Positions 10,001 through 18,420 of a stretch of DNA of 64,000 nucleotides are shown one piece after another. Where the stretch lies: assembly GCA_018857735.1 (NCBI GenBank), contig JABMCL010002757.1, positions 726,501 to 790,500 of the forward strand. The letters run 5' to 3'. Every line of letters begins with the position of its first letter. Position 1 is the first letter of the stretch. The translations under genes and the position numbers were made by a program. This stretch comes from Alviniconcha marisindica (Eukaryota; Mollusca; Gastropoda; Provannidae). The notes below the pieces were generated by a model. That model was not told the origin of the DNA. It searched no databases and saw nothing but the letters and a program-made list of their open reading frames with translations.

Positions 10001-13000
10001 GCTTACAGTTGGCCATGCAATGCAACGTCAGCTTGAGTTTGCTGTGCAATGCAACCTCAACCTAGTTTGCTTTGCGGTGTAACCTGAGCTTATAGTTGTT
10101 TTGTGAAATTCAGCCTCAGCTTTCAGTTTGCTGTGCTTGCAACCTTACATTTCATTTTGCAATGTAACATCACTTGCAGTTTGCTGTGCAATGCAGCCGT
10201 AGCTTACATTTTGCTTTGCAACCTCAGCATACAGTTTGTTGTGCAATCCATTTGTGGTACAGTGCAATCTCAGCTTGCAGTTTGCTATGCAGTGCAGTAC
10301 CAGCTTTCATTTGCTGTACATGCAATCTCAGTTTGCAGTTTGTCATGCACTGCAGTCTCAACTTACGGTTTGCCGTCCCATGCTGTCAGCTTTCAGTTGT
10401 TGTAAAATGCAACCTGGTTGATCAGAATGCTTTGGTTCCCCCAGCAAATATTTTTGAATTAGCAAGTTTGTTAAATGAATTGTAGGGAAGCGGGATGGGG
10501 AGTGAGGGATGCAGGTTGGAAGCATAAATGAAGAGTCCCAATTCAGAGGTTGCTGTAACATAACTTTTGTTTACACCAACCAGGAAACAGCGTCTGTATT
10601 GGAAAAGACACAAGCAAAGAAAGCAGTTAGGACATGACAGCAAGAGTAAAGAGTAAACAAAAGCAGTTAACTAATAAAGAGAAGAATAACCATGTGGTTT
10701 ACTGGTAGGCTACTATAATACATGATAGTAACAAAATCGTTAATAATCAAGGGTAGAAAATGCTTGCATGACTTGCACTCAAAACCATTATCTCACAGTG
10801 TCGTGGTAAGCATCAAAGACACAGCAGCATCAATTAAATGATGTAAGCTCACAGTGTCACAACAAGTGTAGAAGAAACACCCAGTATCAATTAACTGATG
10901 AAGGCAAACTTACTACATAACCACTGAATATATAATAGTATACAATGAAGTAACACAATGAGAAATACAGATTACAAATATCATCATTAACTAAACAGGG
11001 AGAGTGAAATGATTGTTACAGCAGTTCCACTTAAGCACACAGAGAGACTGACAGTGACACGGGTAGTACTTGGGATCAGGCCACAAGTGGGAGGAAGTGC
11101 CAGTCATAAACTGACTGGCTCAAGCCTCTGTACTCAATTGTGTACAAACTGGCTACAGCACGTCACTGTTACTGACTAGCAGAGCATATCCGTGAACAAG
11201 GACTCAAGGTCAAGGGTATTACCGATGCAGGCAGCGTATCAAGAATCTAAGCCGCTGATCTGGCTGTAGCAGTCTGCTCAGTCAGTGAACAGATACAAGG
11301 ACGCTGCACATGACCTCGTTGCCACAACTGACACGCATCACTCCCGTTTGGGTACACACACAAGGACCCAGAAGGGCTTACAAGCTAGGCAGAGTGAAAG
11401 AGTCTACGCACCCAAGACTTGGCCATACAAAAGCCGGATCAAAAACAGAAATGTTTCTCACAGTTTATAATCAACTCCTATGCACTAAACCATATTCAGC
11501 TATTAAAATGAACATACAAATATGAAATAAACATCTTCAAAGTGTCAGCCATGATATACCACTGATTGCATGTAGAAAAATAGATCGGTAGGAAACAGAT
11601 AAGTTATGCCACACAGAGATCTGCATAGCCGCACAAAGGAACCATACTTAGTTTAGAGGGATAACTTTGCATTGGCAAAGCATCACTCAAACTGAACATC
11701 CAACAATGGCAACATAACATACTAGTTACATATCATCTAACCAGGATTAGCTGCATACTTGTTGGAAGCACTGGTCACTTTGCGGCATAAAGGCTTCAAA
11801 TTTGAACACACATACAATGTACACCTATGTCATGGTGGCAGTAACCAGGCAGCAATCACGCCAAAATTTCCCACGTGTTTGAACCAAAATCAAGGCACAT
11901 TGTGAACATGGTAACATACATCATTTACATCAGTGAGAAACAACAGAACAACAAGCCACAGAAAATAATACTTACAGGCTCTCCCCTGTGAAATCAGACA
12001 CATGGGTGCCCAGGCAGCAGCTCCCAACAACTCGGCTGCTTCTGTAGGGACAGTGGTGCGGTGGGGTGGGGGGTGGGGGGGGGGGGGGGTGCGTGCAGCC
12101 CAAGTACACAGGTTTAATATAACAACTCCATAAGTTAAGGCCATAAAACTTTCGCCCAATCAAAAAAGAGAAAGAAAGGTTAAAATGTCATGGGCCTGGA
12201 AAATGTAGTGCACTTGGCTAAGGAAGTATGCACATCTCCACTCATCTTTGCTTGCTGGTTGGTGTGCAGTGATGCAAGGATACAATATAAAAATTAAAAT
12301 ATATTATTGTGTCTATAATATACATGTCTTACAGTCACAAGTAGTACAACTGAAAGCACTGTCCTTTTATGACTCTTGCTTTATGGATGTTAGAATTATT
12401 TACCTTTTTAAATTCTGGATTGTGATGTTTTTGAGTGAAGGATGGTTCGGTGCACAGTTTGGACTCTCAGAACACTTATTTCTGGATTTAAAAGGAGTAT
12501 GAGCATTTGCAAATTGTGTTACTGTGGAATTACATTTGGATGCTGAGGTTTCCAGACCTGGATTAGTGAGGGTCCATTGTTCATGTAATCTTTGCAGTGT
12601 GGATTCTTTCGGCGTACTTGCATTTAAAAAGAAAAGGCAGTGTGCCTGATCATGATATATATTGTAACAAGCATTAGTAGTGATTTCTTACAAAACATGT
12701 TGTGATTCAAGAACAAGTATGGATGTTTTCCTTTTTTTGAATACAAATTATTTTGATGCATGCCAAAATACTTTCTTTACAGAATCATGCCTTCAAACTC
12801 AGTGAAAGCACCCATGGTCCAGGCATTTTTGTTGGATATGATCTGTCGTCACTTATGATCCGAGTCCGTGAGGAACACAAACCATACAGGCAGTTTCTTG
12901 TCCGCCTGTGTGGCATCATAGGTGGCGTATTCCATGTCTCAGGTCAATGCACTAGTACAATAATTTATTACCTTTTAACATAAACACATATATGCACACA

Positions 13001-15229
13001 CATACACACATACATTTACATGCACACAAATGCACACATGCATGCATACACACACACATGCACACACTGTGTGTACTTATTGAAGTTAAAAAAGTCTTTG
13101 TATTGATAGTAGTTTTTGCACACATGCATGCATACACACACACACATGCGCACACTGTGTGTGCTTAATGAAGTTTAAAAAGTCTTTGTATTGATAGTTG
13201 ACTGGGTGTAAACACCAACTTACTTACTTACTTGTATTGATAGTAGTTTTTGCACACATGCACACACAGTGTGCGCATATCGAAGTTAAAAAAGTCTTTG
13301 TATTGATAGTAGTTTTATGTCGTGTTTTGAGGATGCAAATGTCAAGGCAAGCTGTAAACCATCTGCTCTTTTTATGAATAGAGTGATCTTGTTTTAGTTT
13401 CACCAAAACTTCATAGTCTCTGTCTTCAAATTAATCAGAATTTGTAGCAGGCCCTCAAACCCCCTGAAAGTATAGCCTGATAAATTCTTTTGAACTTTTG
13501 TAGTCATTGTGGTACGAAATGCAGACGCCACATTTTAAGTCTCCTCAGTATTGACACTGACTGACTGAGATTAACTCAACACAAAATATGCATGTATTTT
13601 TTTTATCATGTTAATATAGCCCCTGAGTTTACATAAATCTTTTTTTTTAAATGAGTCAGTTCAAGTTCAACTTTTGTCGTTCTCTATTTTCACAGTTATG
13701 TAGTGCACACAAACAGAAAATGATCTAACCCAAAACAAGCAAGACATTTCCTAAGGTTAAGATGTTTGTTTATGCTGTTAGTTTGGCACATGACAGTTTG
13801 AAGGATTCCAACCAAACAAACATCCAAGTTCTTATGATACTTTTTAAATTGCATTGTATGCAAGTGTCCTTCATCATCAAGATGCAAAGTGATGCAGTGT
13901 AGCTGATCTGGGTTGAGCGCATGGGGCTGTGACAGTCTGCTAGTTTGTGTATTTTTTTCCAATTTTATTTATAACTACTGGTGACATCAAGATTCCTGGC
14001 TTGTGGGCGAAATTATAGTAGCAGACGATATTGACGGCCATTTTGCTTTTTGATTGCCGGCTTTACAGCCGCAATGATGTATTTATTTATAATTTTGTAA
14101 AACTTCAGAAATTAGGTATTTATTGTAATTTTATATATTTATAGCTAGTATTTATGATGTAGACTTTCAAAATATTTCATAAAAGTAGGAACAGGGCTTA
14201 GATTAGATGGATTTGGGATTTGCAGATTTAATCGGTTGCAGAACTTTGAGTCTGGCGCCGAATTTGGTGTGTGTGTTTGTTATCCAGGCTTATTTCTTGA
14301 TTTTTAGGTAAATAAGTAGGAGGACTGCGTATATAGTGAATGTTTGGTGTATTTTAGGGCCCTAGGTTCAAACCTGTAATAGTGTTTAGGGGTATAGGTC
14401 ATGTTGTAGTTAATAAATTTGAGGTTAATTGCTGCGAATGCGGTTCCACGGCTGGGCTCACAGAGTTAATCTTATTTTAGTTTCATTTGATAGACTAGAT
14501 AACAAGGATAATTTTTGATAGATAAAAAGATAATGGTCCGCAGTTTTTGGCATTTTAAACCGTGTTATAATGTGTTTAGTACTTTTTGAGTTAGGGCCCA
14601 ATCAAAAGTTAGAAGAAACACAAGCTAGTAGTTTGAAGTGCCTCAGGCAGCCTGCACAGATTTTGCTGGACAGTGCTGTTTGTGCGGTCCGCCCAGCTGA
14701 TATAAATAAGAGGTGAGTGCAGCAGGTGGCAGCTATCTTGATTTAGTGTTCCATTGGCCCGGGTCCATGACTGCATTTTGGCCACAAGTTCGGGAGAATC
14801 ACCTCGTTGCCACATGCTGTCTTCACAACAAATAAAATGGTGAAACATCTATTTTGACTCTGGAGTGAATTCCCCACAACCTGTCACAGGGCTTTAAGTT
14901 ACCCTTTCACCAATCAGTTAGTTATGAAAGAATCAGTTTATATAGTCCTCATTCCAGAGAACACACTAACATTTTAGCAGCCAATACCATTTAGTTTTTG
15001 CTGTTGATCCCATGCAGGAATGCTTCAGTCGCTGGTCACCTTCATCTACGATGCAATGTGCTGTCGCCTTAAGCTGGGCAAATGTGGCCACCAGGTGACC
15101 TACGATGAAGCAGTGAAAGGCCTTCCAGCAATGTCACTGCCCACTGAAATGCCAGCTGCTCCTTTGCTGGATTCAGCAGAAGAACAAGATGCACAGGATG
15201 GATTTCCACTTCACAGTTCTAGTAACTGA
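2503..15229 (+). CDS. ERGIC2: ERGIC2 copy 1 (ERGIC/Golgi intermediate compartment protein 2), 5' exons outside window
   Basis: Exons: 2503-2549, 3772-3988, 4387-4482, one of four alternatives (5592-5650, 5712-5770, 5827-5882, 6489-6547), 9038-9136, 9566-9663, 12783-12942, 15018-15229 (TGA stop). All have AG/GT borders and compatible phases. The product matches ERGIC2, a two-pass membrane protein cycling between ER and Golgi in the Erv41/Erv46 cargo-receptor family. Visible family segments are DITVAMKC, VHGSLEVSKVAGNFHIT, YNFSHRIDHFSFG, QYFIQVVPTEVRTY, YDLSSLMIRVREEH and the second membrane segment (FLVRLCGIIGG onward). The start codon and first membrane span lie upstream. Compared with copy 2, exon 9 is one codon shorter and has diverged (PYRQFLV for PYWQFLV; NHAFKLSES for NRTINHKEGS). 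No premature stop is seen, so it may be functional or diverging. Its tandem paralogue starts at 20,514. Confidence 0.93.
2584..2609. repeat. (AT)n microsatellite
   Basis: About 13 uninterrupted AT units in ERGIC2 copy 1 intron 3, 35 bp after the exon 3 donor; absent from the matching place in copy 2. Confidence 0.95.
3158..3182. repeat. Poly-C run of 25
   Basis: Uninterrupted homopolymer in copy 1 intron 3. Length is likely polymorphic or assembly-sensitive. Confidence 0.95.
3989..4066 (+). repeat. (GT)n microsatellite starting at the exon 4 splice donor
   Basis: The intron begins GTGGGTGTGTG and continues as GT units with a few CAT interruptions for about 78 bp. The repeat therefore includes the 5' splice site of ERGIC2 copy 1 exon 4. 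Copy 2 has only a short GTGTGTGTATATC version. Confidence 0.95.
5592..5650 (+). CDS. ERGIC2: ERGIC2 copy 1 alternative exon 6a
   Basis: 59 nt between TATTTTAG and GTAAGC. Entering in phase 2 it reads (K)SVPVIPKGHAHIAFMIEGS, matching the lumenal segment that in vertebrate ERGIC2 reads about GKAIPHPRGHAHLAAL. It leaves in phase 1 and joins exon 7 to give DYNFSHRID. Confidence 0.9.
5712..5770 (+). CDS. ERGIC2: ERGIC2 copy 1 alternative exon 6b
   Basis: 59 nt, 61 nt downstream of 6a and almost identical to it, with the same predicted peptide (SVPVIPKGHAHIAFMIEGS). Acceptor TATTTTAG, donor GTAAGC. The flanking intron is also duplicated, so 6a/6b look recently copied or gene-converted. Using 6a and 6b together would shift the frame. 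Confidence 0.85.
5827..5882 (+). CDS. ERGIC2: ERGIC2 copy 1 alternative exon 6c (diverged)
   Basis: 56 nt, 56 nt downstream of 6b, with TATTTTAG acceptor and GTAAAC donor. It reads SMPSSQGYSHIAFMMENS: one codon shorter than the others, with the GHAH core changed to GYSH. The frame stays open and phases match, so it may be a usable variant or an exon starting to decay. Copy 2's 6c keeps PKGHAH. Confidence 0.65.
6489..6547 (+). CDS. ERGIC2: ERGIC2 copy 1 alternative exon 6d
   Basis: 59 nt between TTAACACAG and GTAAGTTC. In phase 2 it reads (K)AVDIPSLGHTHYAALLDMEG and leaves in phase 1, so it can replace 6a-6c exactly. GHTHYAAL aligns with the vertebrate GHAHLAAL, making 6d the variant closest to the vertebrate form. 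I see no difference from the copy 2 version over all 59 nt. Confidence 0.8.
6631..6993 (+). mobile_element. Insertion with LTR-like 3' end in ERGIC2 copy 1 intron 6
   Basis: Copy 2 intron sequence runs through this point (about 25,920) without it. The last 110 bp or so (from CACCATGTTTTGGCC to CCTGTTACA) resemble the 3' part of the solo LTR at 13,928-14,888 (CTTGTTGCCAYRTGCTGTC, GGTGAAACAT), so this is probably a truncated relative of that LTR. The left border was estimated only from paralogue alignment. Confidence 0.45.
7081..7160. repeat. CpG-rich 80-nt perfect-length hairpin
   Basis: CTTTCGGGGTGTTCATGGCA at 7081-7100 pairs with TGCCGTGAACACCCCGAAAG at 7141-7160 with one mismatch (a G-T pair in RNA). 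The loop holds a further direct copy of GGTGCCGTGAACACCG, so a second fold is possible. Its GC content contrasts sharply with the intron around it. It is absent from the matching intron of copy 2. Confidence 0.85.
9975..10420. repeat. Degenerate ~30-bp minisatellite
   Basis: Units of the form CAGTTTGCTGTGCAATGCA followed by ACCTCAGCTTA, about 15 imperfect copies. Several overlapping open frames here (Cys/Leu/Ser-rich) are repeat translations, not genes. Confidence 0.85.
10485..12205 (-). mobile_element. LTR-related element, - orientation
   Basis: Both ends match the element at 18,093-18,412: the left block around GCAGGTTGGAAG / ACACCAACCAGGAAACAG and the right block around AGGCTCTCCCCTG / ATAAAACTTTCGCCCAATCA / GGGCCTGGAAAA. 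Here a 1.37-kb A- and C-rich stretch separates the two blocks, while at 18 kb they touch. It is either a long LTR that the 18-kb copy has lost part of, or an LTR with a nested insertion. No coding capacity is seen. End positions are approximate. Confidence 0.5.
12957..13315 (+). repeat. CA-rich tract and ~85-bp tandem unit, three copies
   Basis: A unit consisting of a CATGCATGCATACACACAC tract, CACTGTGTGTGCTTA, then GAAGTTAAAAAAGTCTTTG and TATTGATAGTAGTTTT occurs near 13,030, 13,117 and 13,250. Copy 2 has one such unit (about 30,130-30,237). A SINE-like tail (TTGACTGGGTGTAAACACC plus ACTT repeats) interrupts the array at 13,198-13,232. Confidence 0.8.
13928..14888 (+). mobile_element. Solo LTR, 961 bp, with 4-bp target duplication
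   Basis: Begins TGTGACAG and ends CTGTCACA, perfect 8-bp inverted ends, flanked on both sides by GGGC. Copy 2 intron 9 shows the near-empty site at about 30,855. Inside are a TATA box (TATAAATA, 14,701) and a polyadenylation signal (AATAAA, 14,831) in the order expected for a + strand LTR. There is no internal coding region, so this is a solo LTR left by recombination, probably of a Ty3/gypsy-type element (4-5 bp duplications are usual for these). Confidence 0.8.
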
Positions 15230-15368
15230 TAATGTCAGCTGACCACTTCCATGCTGCTGTTATAAAACTGTGGTGTTGGTATATAAGCTGAATGGGGGGT
15301 GGGTGGGGGGGGGGATTGCAGCAGTTCATTTTATCATTGTTGTGAAAAGGTGTGTCTAAAGGTCAGGA

Positions 15369-15430
15369 AATAATGATCGCCCTGATATTACCGTACTGGT
15401 TGACTGGGCATAAAACACTAAGTTACATAC
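15369..15430 (+). mobile_element. SINE-like 3' tail in ERGIC2 copy 1 3' UTR
   Basis: ATCGCCCTGATATTACCGTA then TGGTTGACTGGGCATAAAAC and ACTAAGTTAC. A near-identical tail occurs at 46,097-46,165, and shorter ones at 13,198 and elsewhere. It lies within the transcribed 3' UTR; copy 2 lacks it. Confidence 0.5.
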
Positions 15431-16490
15431 TAGTCCAAAGTGTCAAAGACTGTTGTAGCCCTTTGAACAGTATGACTTGAGAGTCTGTTCAGTTTAAATG
15501 ATTTGGAAAGGTGCGAAAATGGTGTTGTATTCATTTTTTGGTTGTTGATTGTTTGTTTCCTTTGGTTTCTCGTGTATTTTCTAGCTTTAAACAAAAGTGA
15601 AACAGGAGAGCTTTTGTGCAACCTTTAGATGTAAATCTCACAAAAATGTTTGAGATTTCATAAAAAGAAGTATTTTTCAGTGTATAGTTTGCATGTTTCT
15701 TACCTCAAGCACACCTGTGCCTTTTCACGTGTTTTGCTGTCTTTTTAGGAAAAGGAAAATATTTAACACCAATTGGAAATTGTTCAAGGAAGACAACTTG
15801 TGTACACATCTGGTCTACAGAAGGATCAACAAATATGGGAAACATTAAACCTAGAGATGTGCATTTTCACTAAGTTTATGGTCAGTTAGCTTTAGACTTC
15901 ACATGGTTGTGCTGTGCATAGACAAGATTATGTACATAACCTTTAGTGACAGTGTCATGTCCTCAAGAGAAAGAAAGAAAAAAAAAAGGACTTGATAGCA
16001 ACCTAATGAGAAAGTCAAACATATTTATAAGTCTTATTTTAAGATACTATAATTATTTTTTCATGATGTTGGTACTTTTTTTCTTTTCTTTGTTTTTTTG
16101 CATCTAGGATAAGTTACAATAGATGTTTGTTCTTTTTTTCTTTTTAAGTTGTTTAACATTTTCGTGCCAGGTTGTGCTGTAATGCAGCTCTCATAGTTTA
16201 CTGGGTGTTAAATATTAAGCAGCTAATTTCAGGTGCATGCCAATTTGGATGACCATCACCCTTCCGAAGTTACAACAGAAAGTTGTATTTTCTCATTTTC
16301 AGTGCAAGTTGACAGAGCATCAGATCTTATTTGAACCAAAAGGATTTTGAGATTTTGTTTGAATGGGTCCAAACAGGGTAAGCTACATATGCAGAAGACA
16401 GAATGTGAAAGTGCATGTATGACACAGGACTGTAAATGATCTGCAGGTGAGATATTTGCTGTTCTTCTGGACCGACACGTTTACAAAGAC

Positions 16491-16496
16491 AATAAA
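16491..16496 (+). promoter_or_regulatory. Polyadenylation signal, ERGIC2 copy 1
   Basis: AATAAA inside AATAAATAATGCTGTTATC, followed by a T/GT-rich stretch (GTGTGTCTTTATG). It is conserved in copy 2 at 32,885. Confidence 0.6.
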
Positions 16497-16799
16497 TAAT
16501 GCTGTTATCTTTTCCACGTGTGGACCAGTGTGTCTTTATGTCCCTTTTGCTCTTCTTTTTTGCTATATAGGGAATTTTCCATCGTCATGATGATAGTTCT
16601 GAACCAGTTCCTTCCATTTTCTCTGAGCCAGTTGACAATAGGCCACTGTTGGTGTTATGTCTAGTCTTAAATAGTAAACATGGGCATGTGCCTATCAAAT
16701 GGCTAATTTCAATAGCAAACACTCTTAGCATGTAAATGGTACAGTCCAGACTGACCGGACAAAAACAAGTCAACCATATATAGACATAAGAAGATAGCT

Positions 16800-16975
16800 A
16801 TACTCAAAGATTCCCGCCATACGGCATTCCCAGGGCAAGCCATTGTCTACAAGAGACAAGCTTCCTTCCTCCGTATTGCCTGTGGCATCACTTTGCCTGA
16901 ATTCCAATAAAGTAACTAAATAACTGATTCAGTCAGTGTGTTATGTCAGTTTGAACCGGGCAAACATGACAGTTG
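16800..16975 (+). mobile_element. Possible LTR 3' end fragment
   Basis: CAAGCTTCCTTCCTCCGTAT and CCAATAAAGTAAC, then GTTATGTCAG...CATGACAGTTGGTAC. A polyadenylation signal followed by a CA end and a TTGGTA-like primer-site start is typical of the LTR/internal junction of Ty3/gypsy elements. The internal region does not follow, so this would be a fragment. Confidence 0.35.
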
Positions 16976-17389
16976 GTACTTTTTTTATACAATATATAGA
17001 CACACACATGCACACATACACACACCATACACACATTTACTTGAGGTAGGCTGGAGACAGTTGGAGGTCCTAACTCCAGGCACTGGTTTACAACATCCTT
17101 CCTCCAACCACTGCCATAGATGATTACGCCATAGGTCTCAAAAAACTGTTGGCTAAAGAACAGTTTTTCGATGACGCTCAAACGGCAGTAAGTTTGTAAC
17201 AGACAACTCAAATTACATCAGAAGTTTCTAATAACTGACCACGTTTCATACACCAGCACAAATAAAACCAAAATCATATGAATTGAGACAGAACTTCTTC
17301 TTTTTTCCTGTGGCAGATGCATCTCCTGTTTACGTGGGTGCTTGGGCGCTATGTTGCTTCCACAGTCTTATCACTACCCAAGGCAACAG

Positions 17390-18065
17390 GTTATCTCAAC
17401 TCAGTGTCTGCTCCTGCCCACCAGAGAATGGTTTGACTCCATACACATGCATGCCGGGGTAGGGACGTGCCACTGTCACAACGTGCAGTTCAGGATGCCA
17501 TTGGTCTTGGATCTTGCTCCTGCCAAGGATACGGTTTCTCAGGTAGACCAGGTCACCAAAGTGTAATGAGTGATCTGCAACTTTCTGGTCCATCTGCTTT
17601 CGTCTGTCCGCTGCAGCTTCTTGGGGATGTTTCAGTGCCCTGGCATGTGGATCCTGCAGCTGCAGGTGCAGTCGATGCTGCTGTACCTAATGAGTGGGTC
17701 CAGCCATAGATGTGGTTGTATGCCCAAGCAAGTGGTCAACTGGTAGCTGAGGTTGCCTGGACGAACAGGAGGAAGTGGGGTGAAACCCCAGTGGAAATGT
17801 GAGGCGTGTTGTTATATGCCTGCACAAGCTCTGGGAGGTACTGCAACCACTTGGACTTCTGTTCTGGAGGCAGGGTTCAAAGCAGATGATGCAAGGAGTG
17901 ATCGAATCACTTGCACTGTGCATTGCCATGGGGGTACGGTGGTATGGGGTTGTCCGGGTCTTCTTGATGCTATAGAGTCCACACTGTGGATCTTCTGGGG
18001 GACCCCGTACGGTGTTGGAACCAATCAGGCATGAACCAATACCTTGGCCACCGTCCCTGCATCCT
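17390..18065 (-). pseudogene. Broken Ty3/gypsy integrase
   Basis: Read on the - strand from 18,065 down: DAGTVAKVLVHA, then a stop, YGVPQKIHS, IKKTRTTPYH, HGNAQC with a stop and frame change, [14 protein letters not shown], and finally HFGDLVYLRNRILGRSKIQD followed by GVKPFSGG. These are in the order of the retroviral-type integrase core and the C-terminal GDLV domain of Ty3/gypsy polyproteins. Several frameshifts and stops make it non-functional. Reverse transcriptase, protease and gag are not seen, so only the 3' end of pol remains. It lies between the two ERGIC2 copies. Confidence 0.8.
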
Positions 18066-18092
18066 GCTAGCCAGCACCAAACCGCTTTGTAG

Positions 18093-18412
18093 GAACTGAA
18101 GTGGGGTGGGTAGTGAGGGAGGCAGGTTGGAAGTATAAATGAAGAGTCACAAGTCAGAGGTTACATAACTTTTATTTACACCAACCAGGAAACAGTGTAG
18201 GCTCTCCCCTGAATCAGACACATGGGTGCACAGGCAGCAGCTCAAAAACGACCTGCTGAAGTTCTGCAGGGACACTGGGGGAAAGGATGCAGCGGGCCCA
18301 GCACGCAAGTTTTAACATTTTGTATGTTAGGACCATAAAACTTTCGCCCAATCAAAACTGAAAGAGAAAGAACAACAGAAAGAAAGTTAAAAGGTCATAT
18401 GGGCCTGGAAAA
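18093..18412 (-). mobile_element. LTR-related sequence next to the integrase remnant
   Basis: Shares GTGAGGGAGGCAGGTTGG, ACACCAACCAGGAAACAG, AGGCTCTCCCCTG, ACTTTCGCCCAATCAAA and GGGCCTGGAAAA with the element at 10,485-12,205, but lacks that element's 1.37-kb middle. It sits on the pol-upstream side of the integrase, not where the 3' LTR of that remnant should be, so it is a separate or rearranged insertion. Confidence 0.5.
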
Positions 18413-18420
18413 CGCACAAT

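Larger units (their letters stand above)
9905..12735. other. Long insertion in ERGIC2 copy 1 intron 8
   Basis: Copy 2's intron 8 is only 315 bp and aligns to the two ends of copy 1's 3.1-kb intron (break after GCTCTCAAGAATGCT, resuming near TTATTTTGATGCA). The extra 2.8 kb contains a minisatellite (9975-10,420), LTR-related sequence (10,485-12,205) and about 500 bp of unassigned sequence. Confidence 0.75.
15230..16496 (+). other. ERGIC2: ERGIC2 copy 1 3' UTR
   Basis: After the stop the sequence still aligns, block by block, with the copy 2 region 31,208-32,890, ending at a shared AATAAATAATGCTGTTATC. This supports transcription of both loci through this point. Confidence 0.6.

Noticed and set aside
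10103..10485. Three overlapping + strand frames rich in Cys, Leu, Ser
   Set aside because: All three frames are open because of the ~30-bp minisatellite; no splice or start support and absent from the paralogue.
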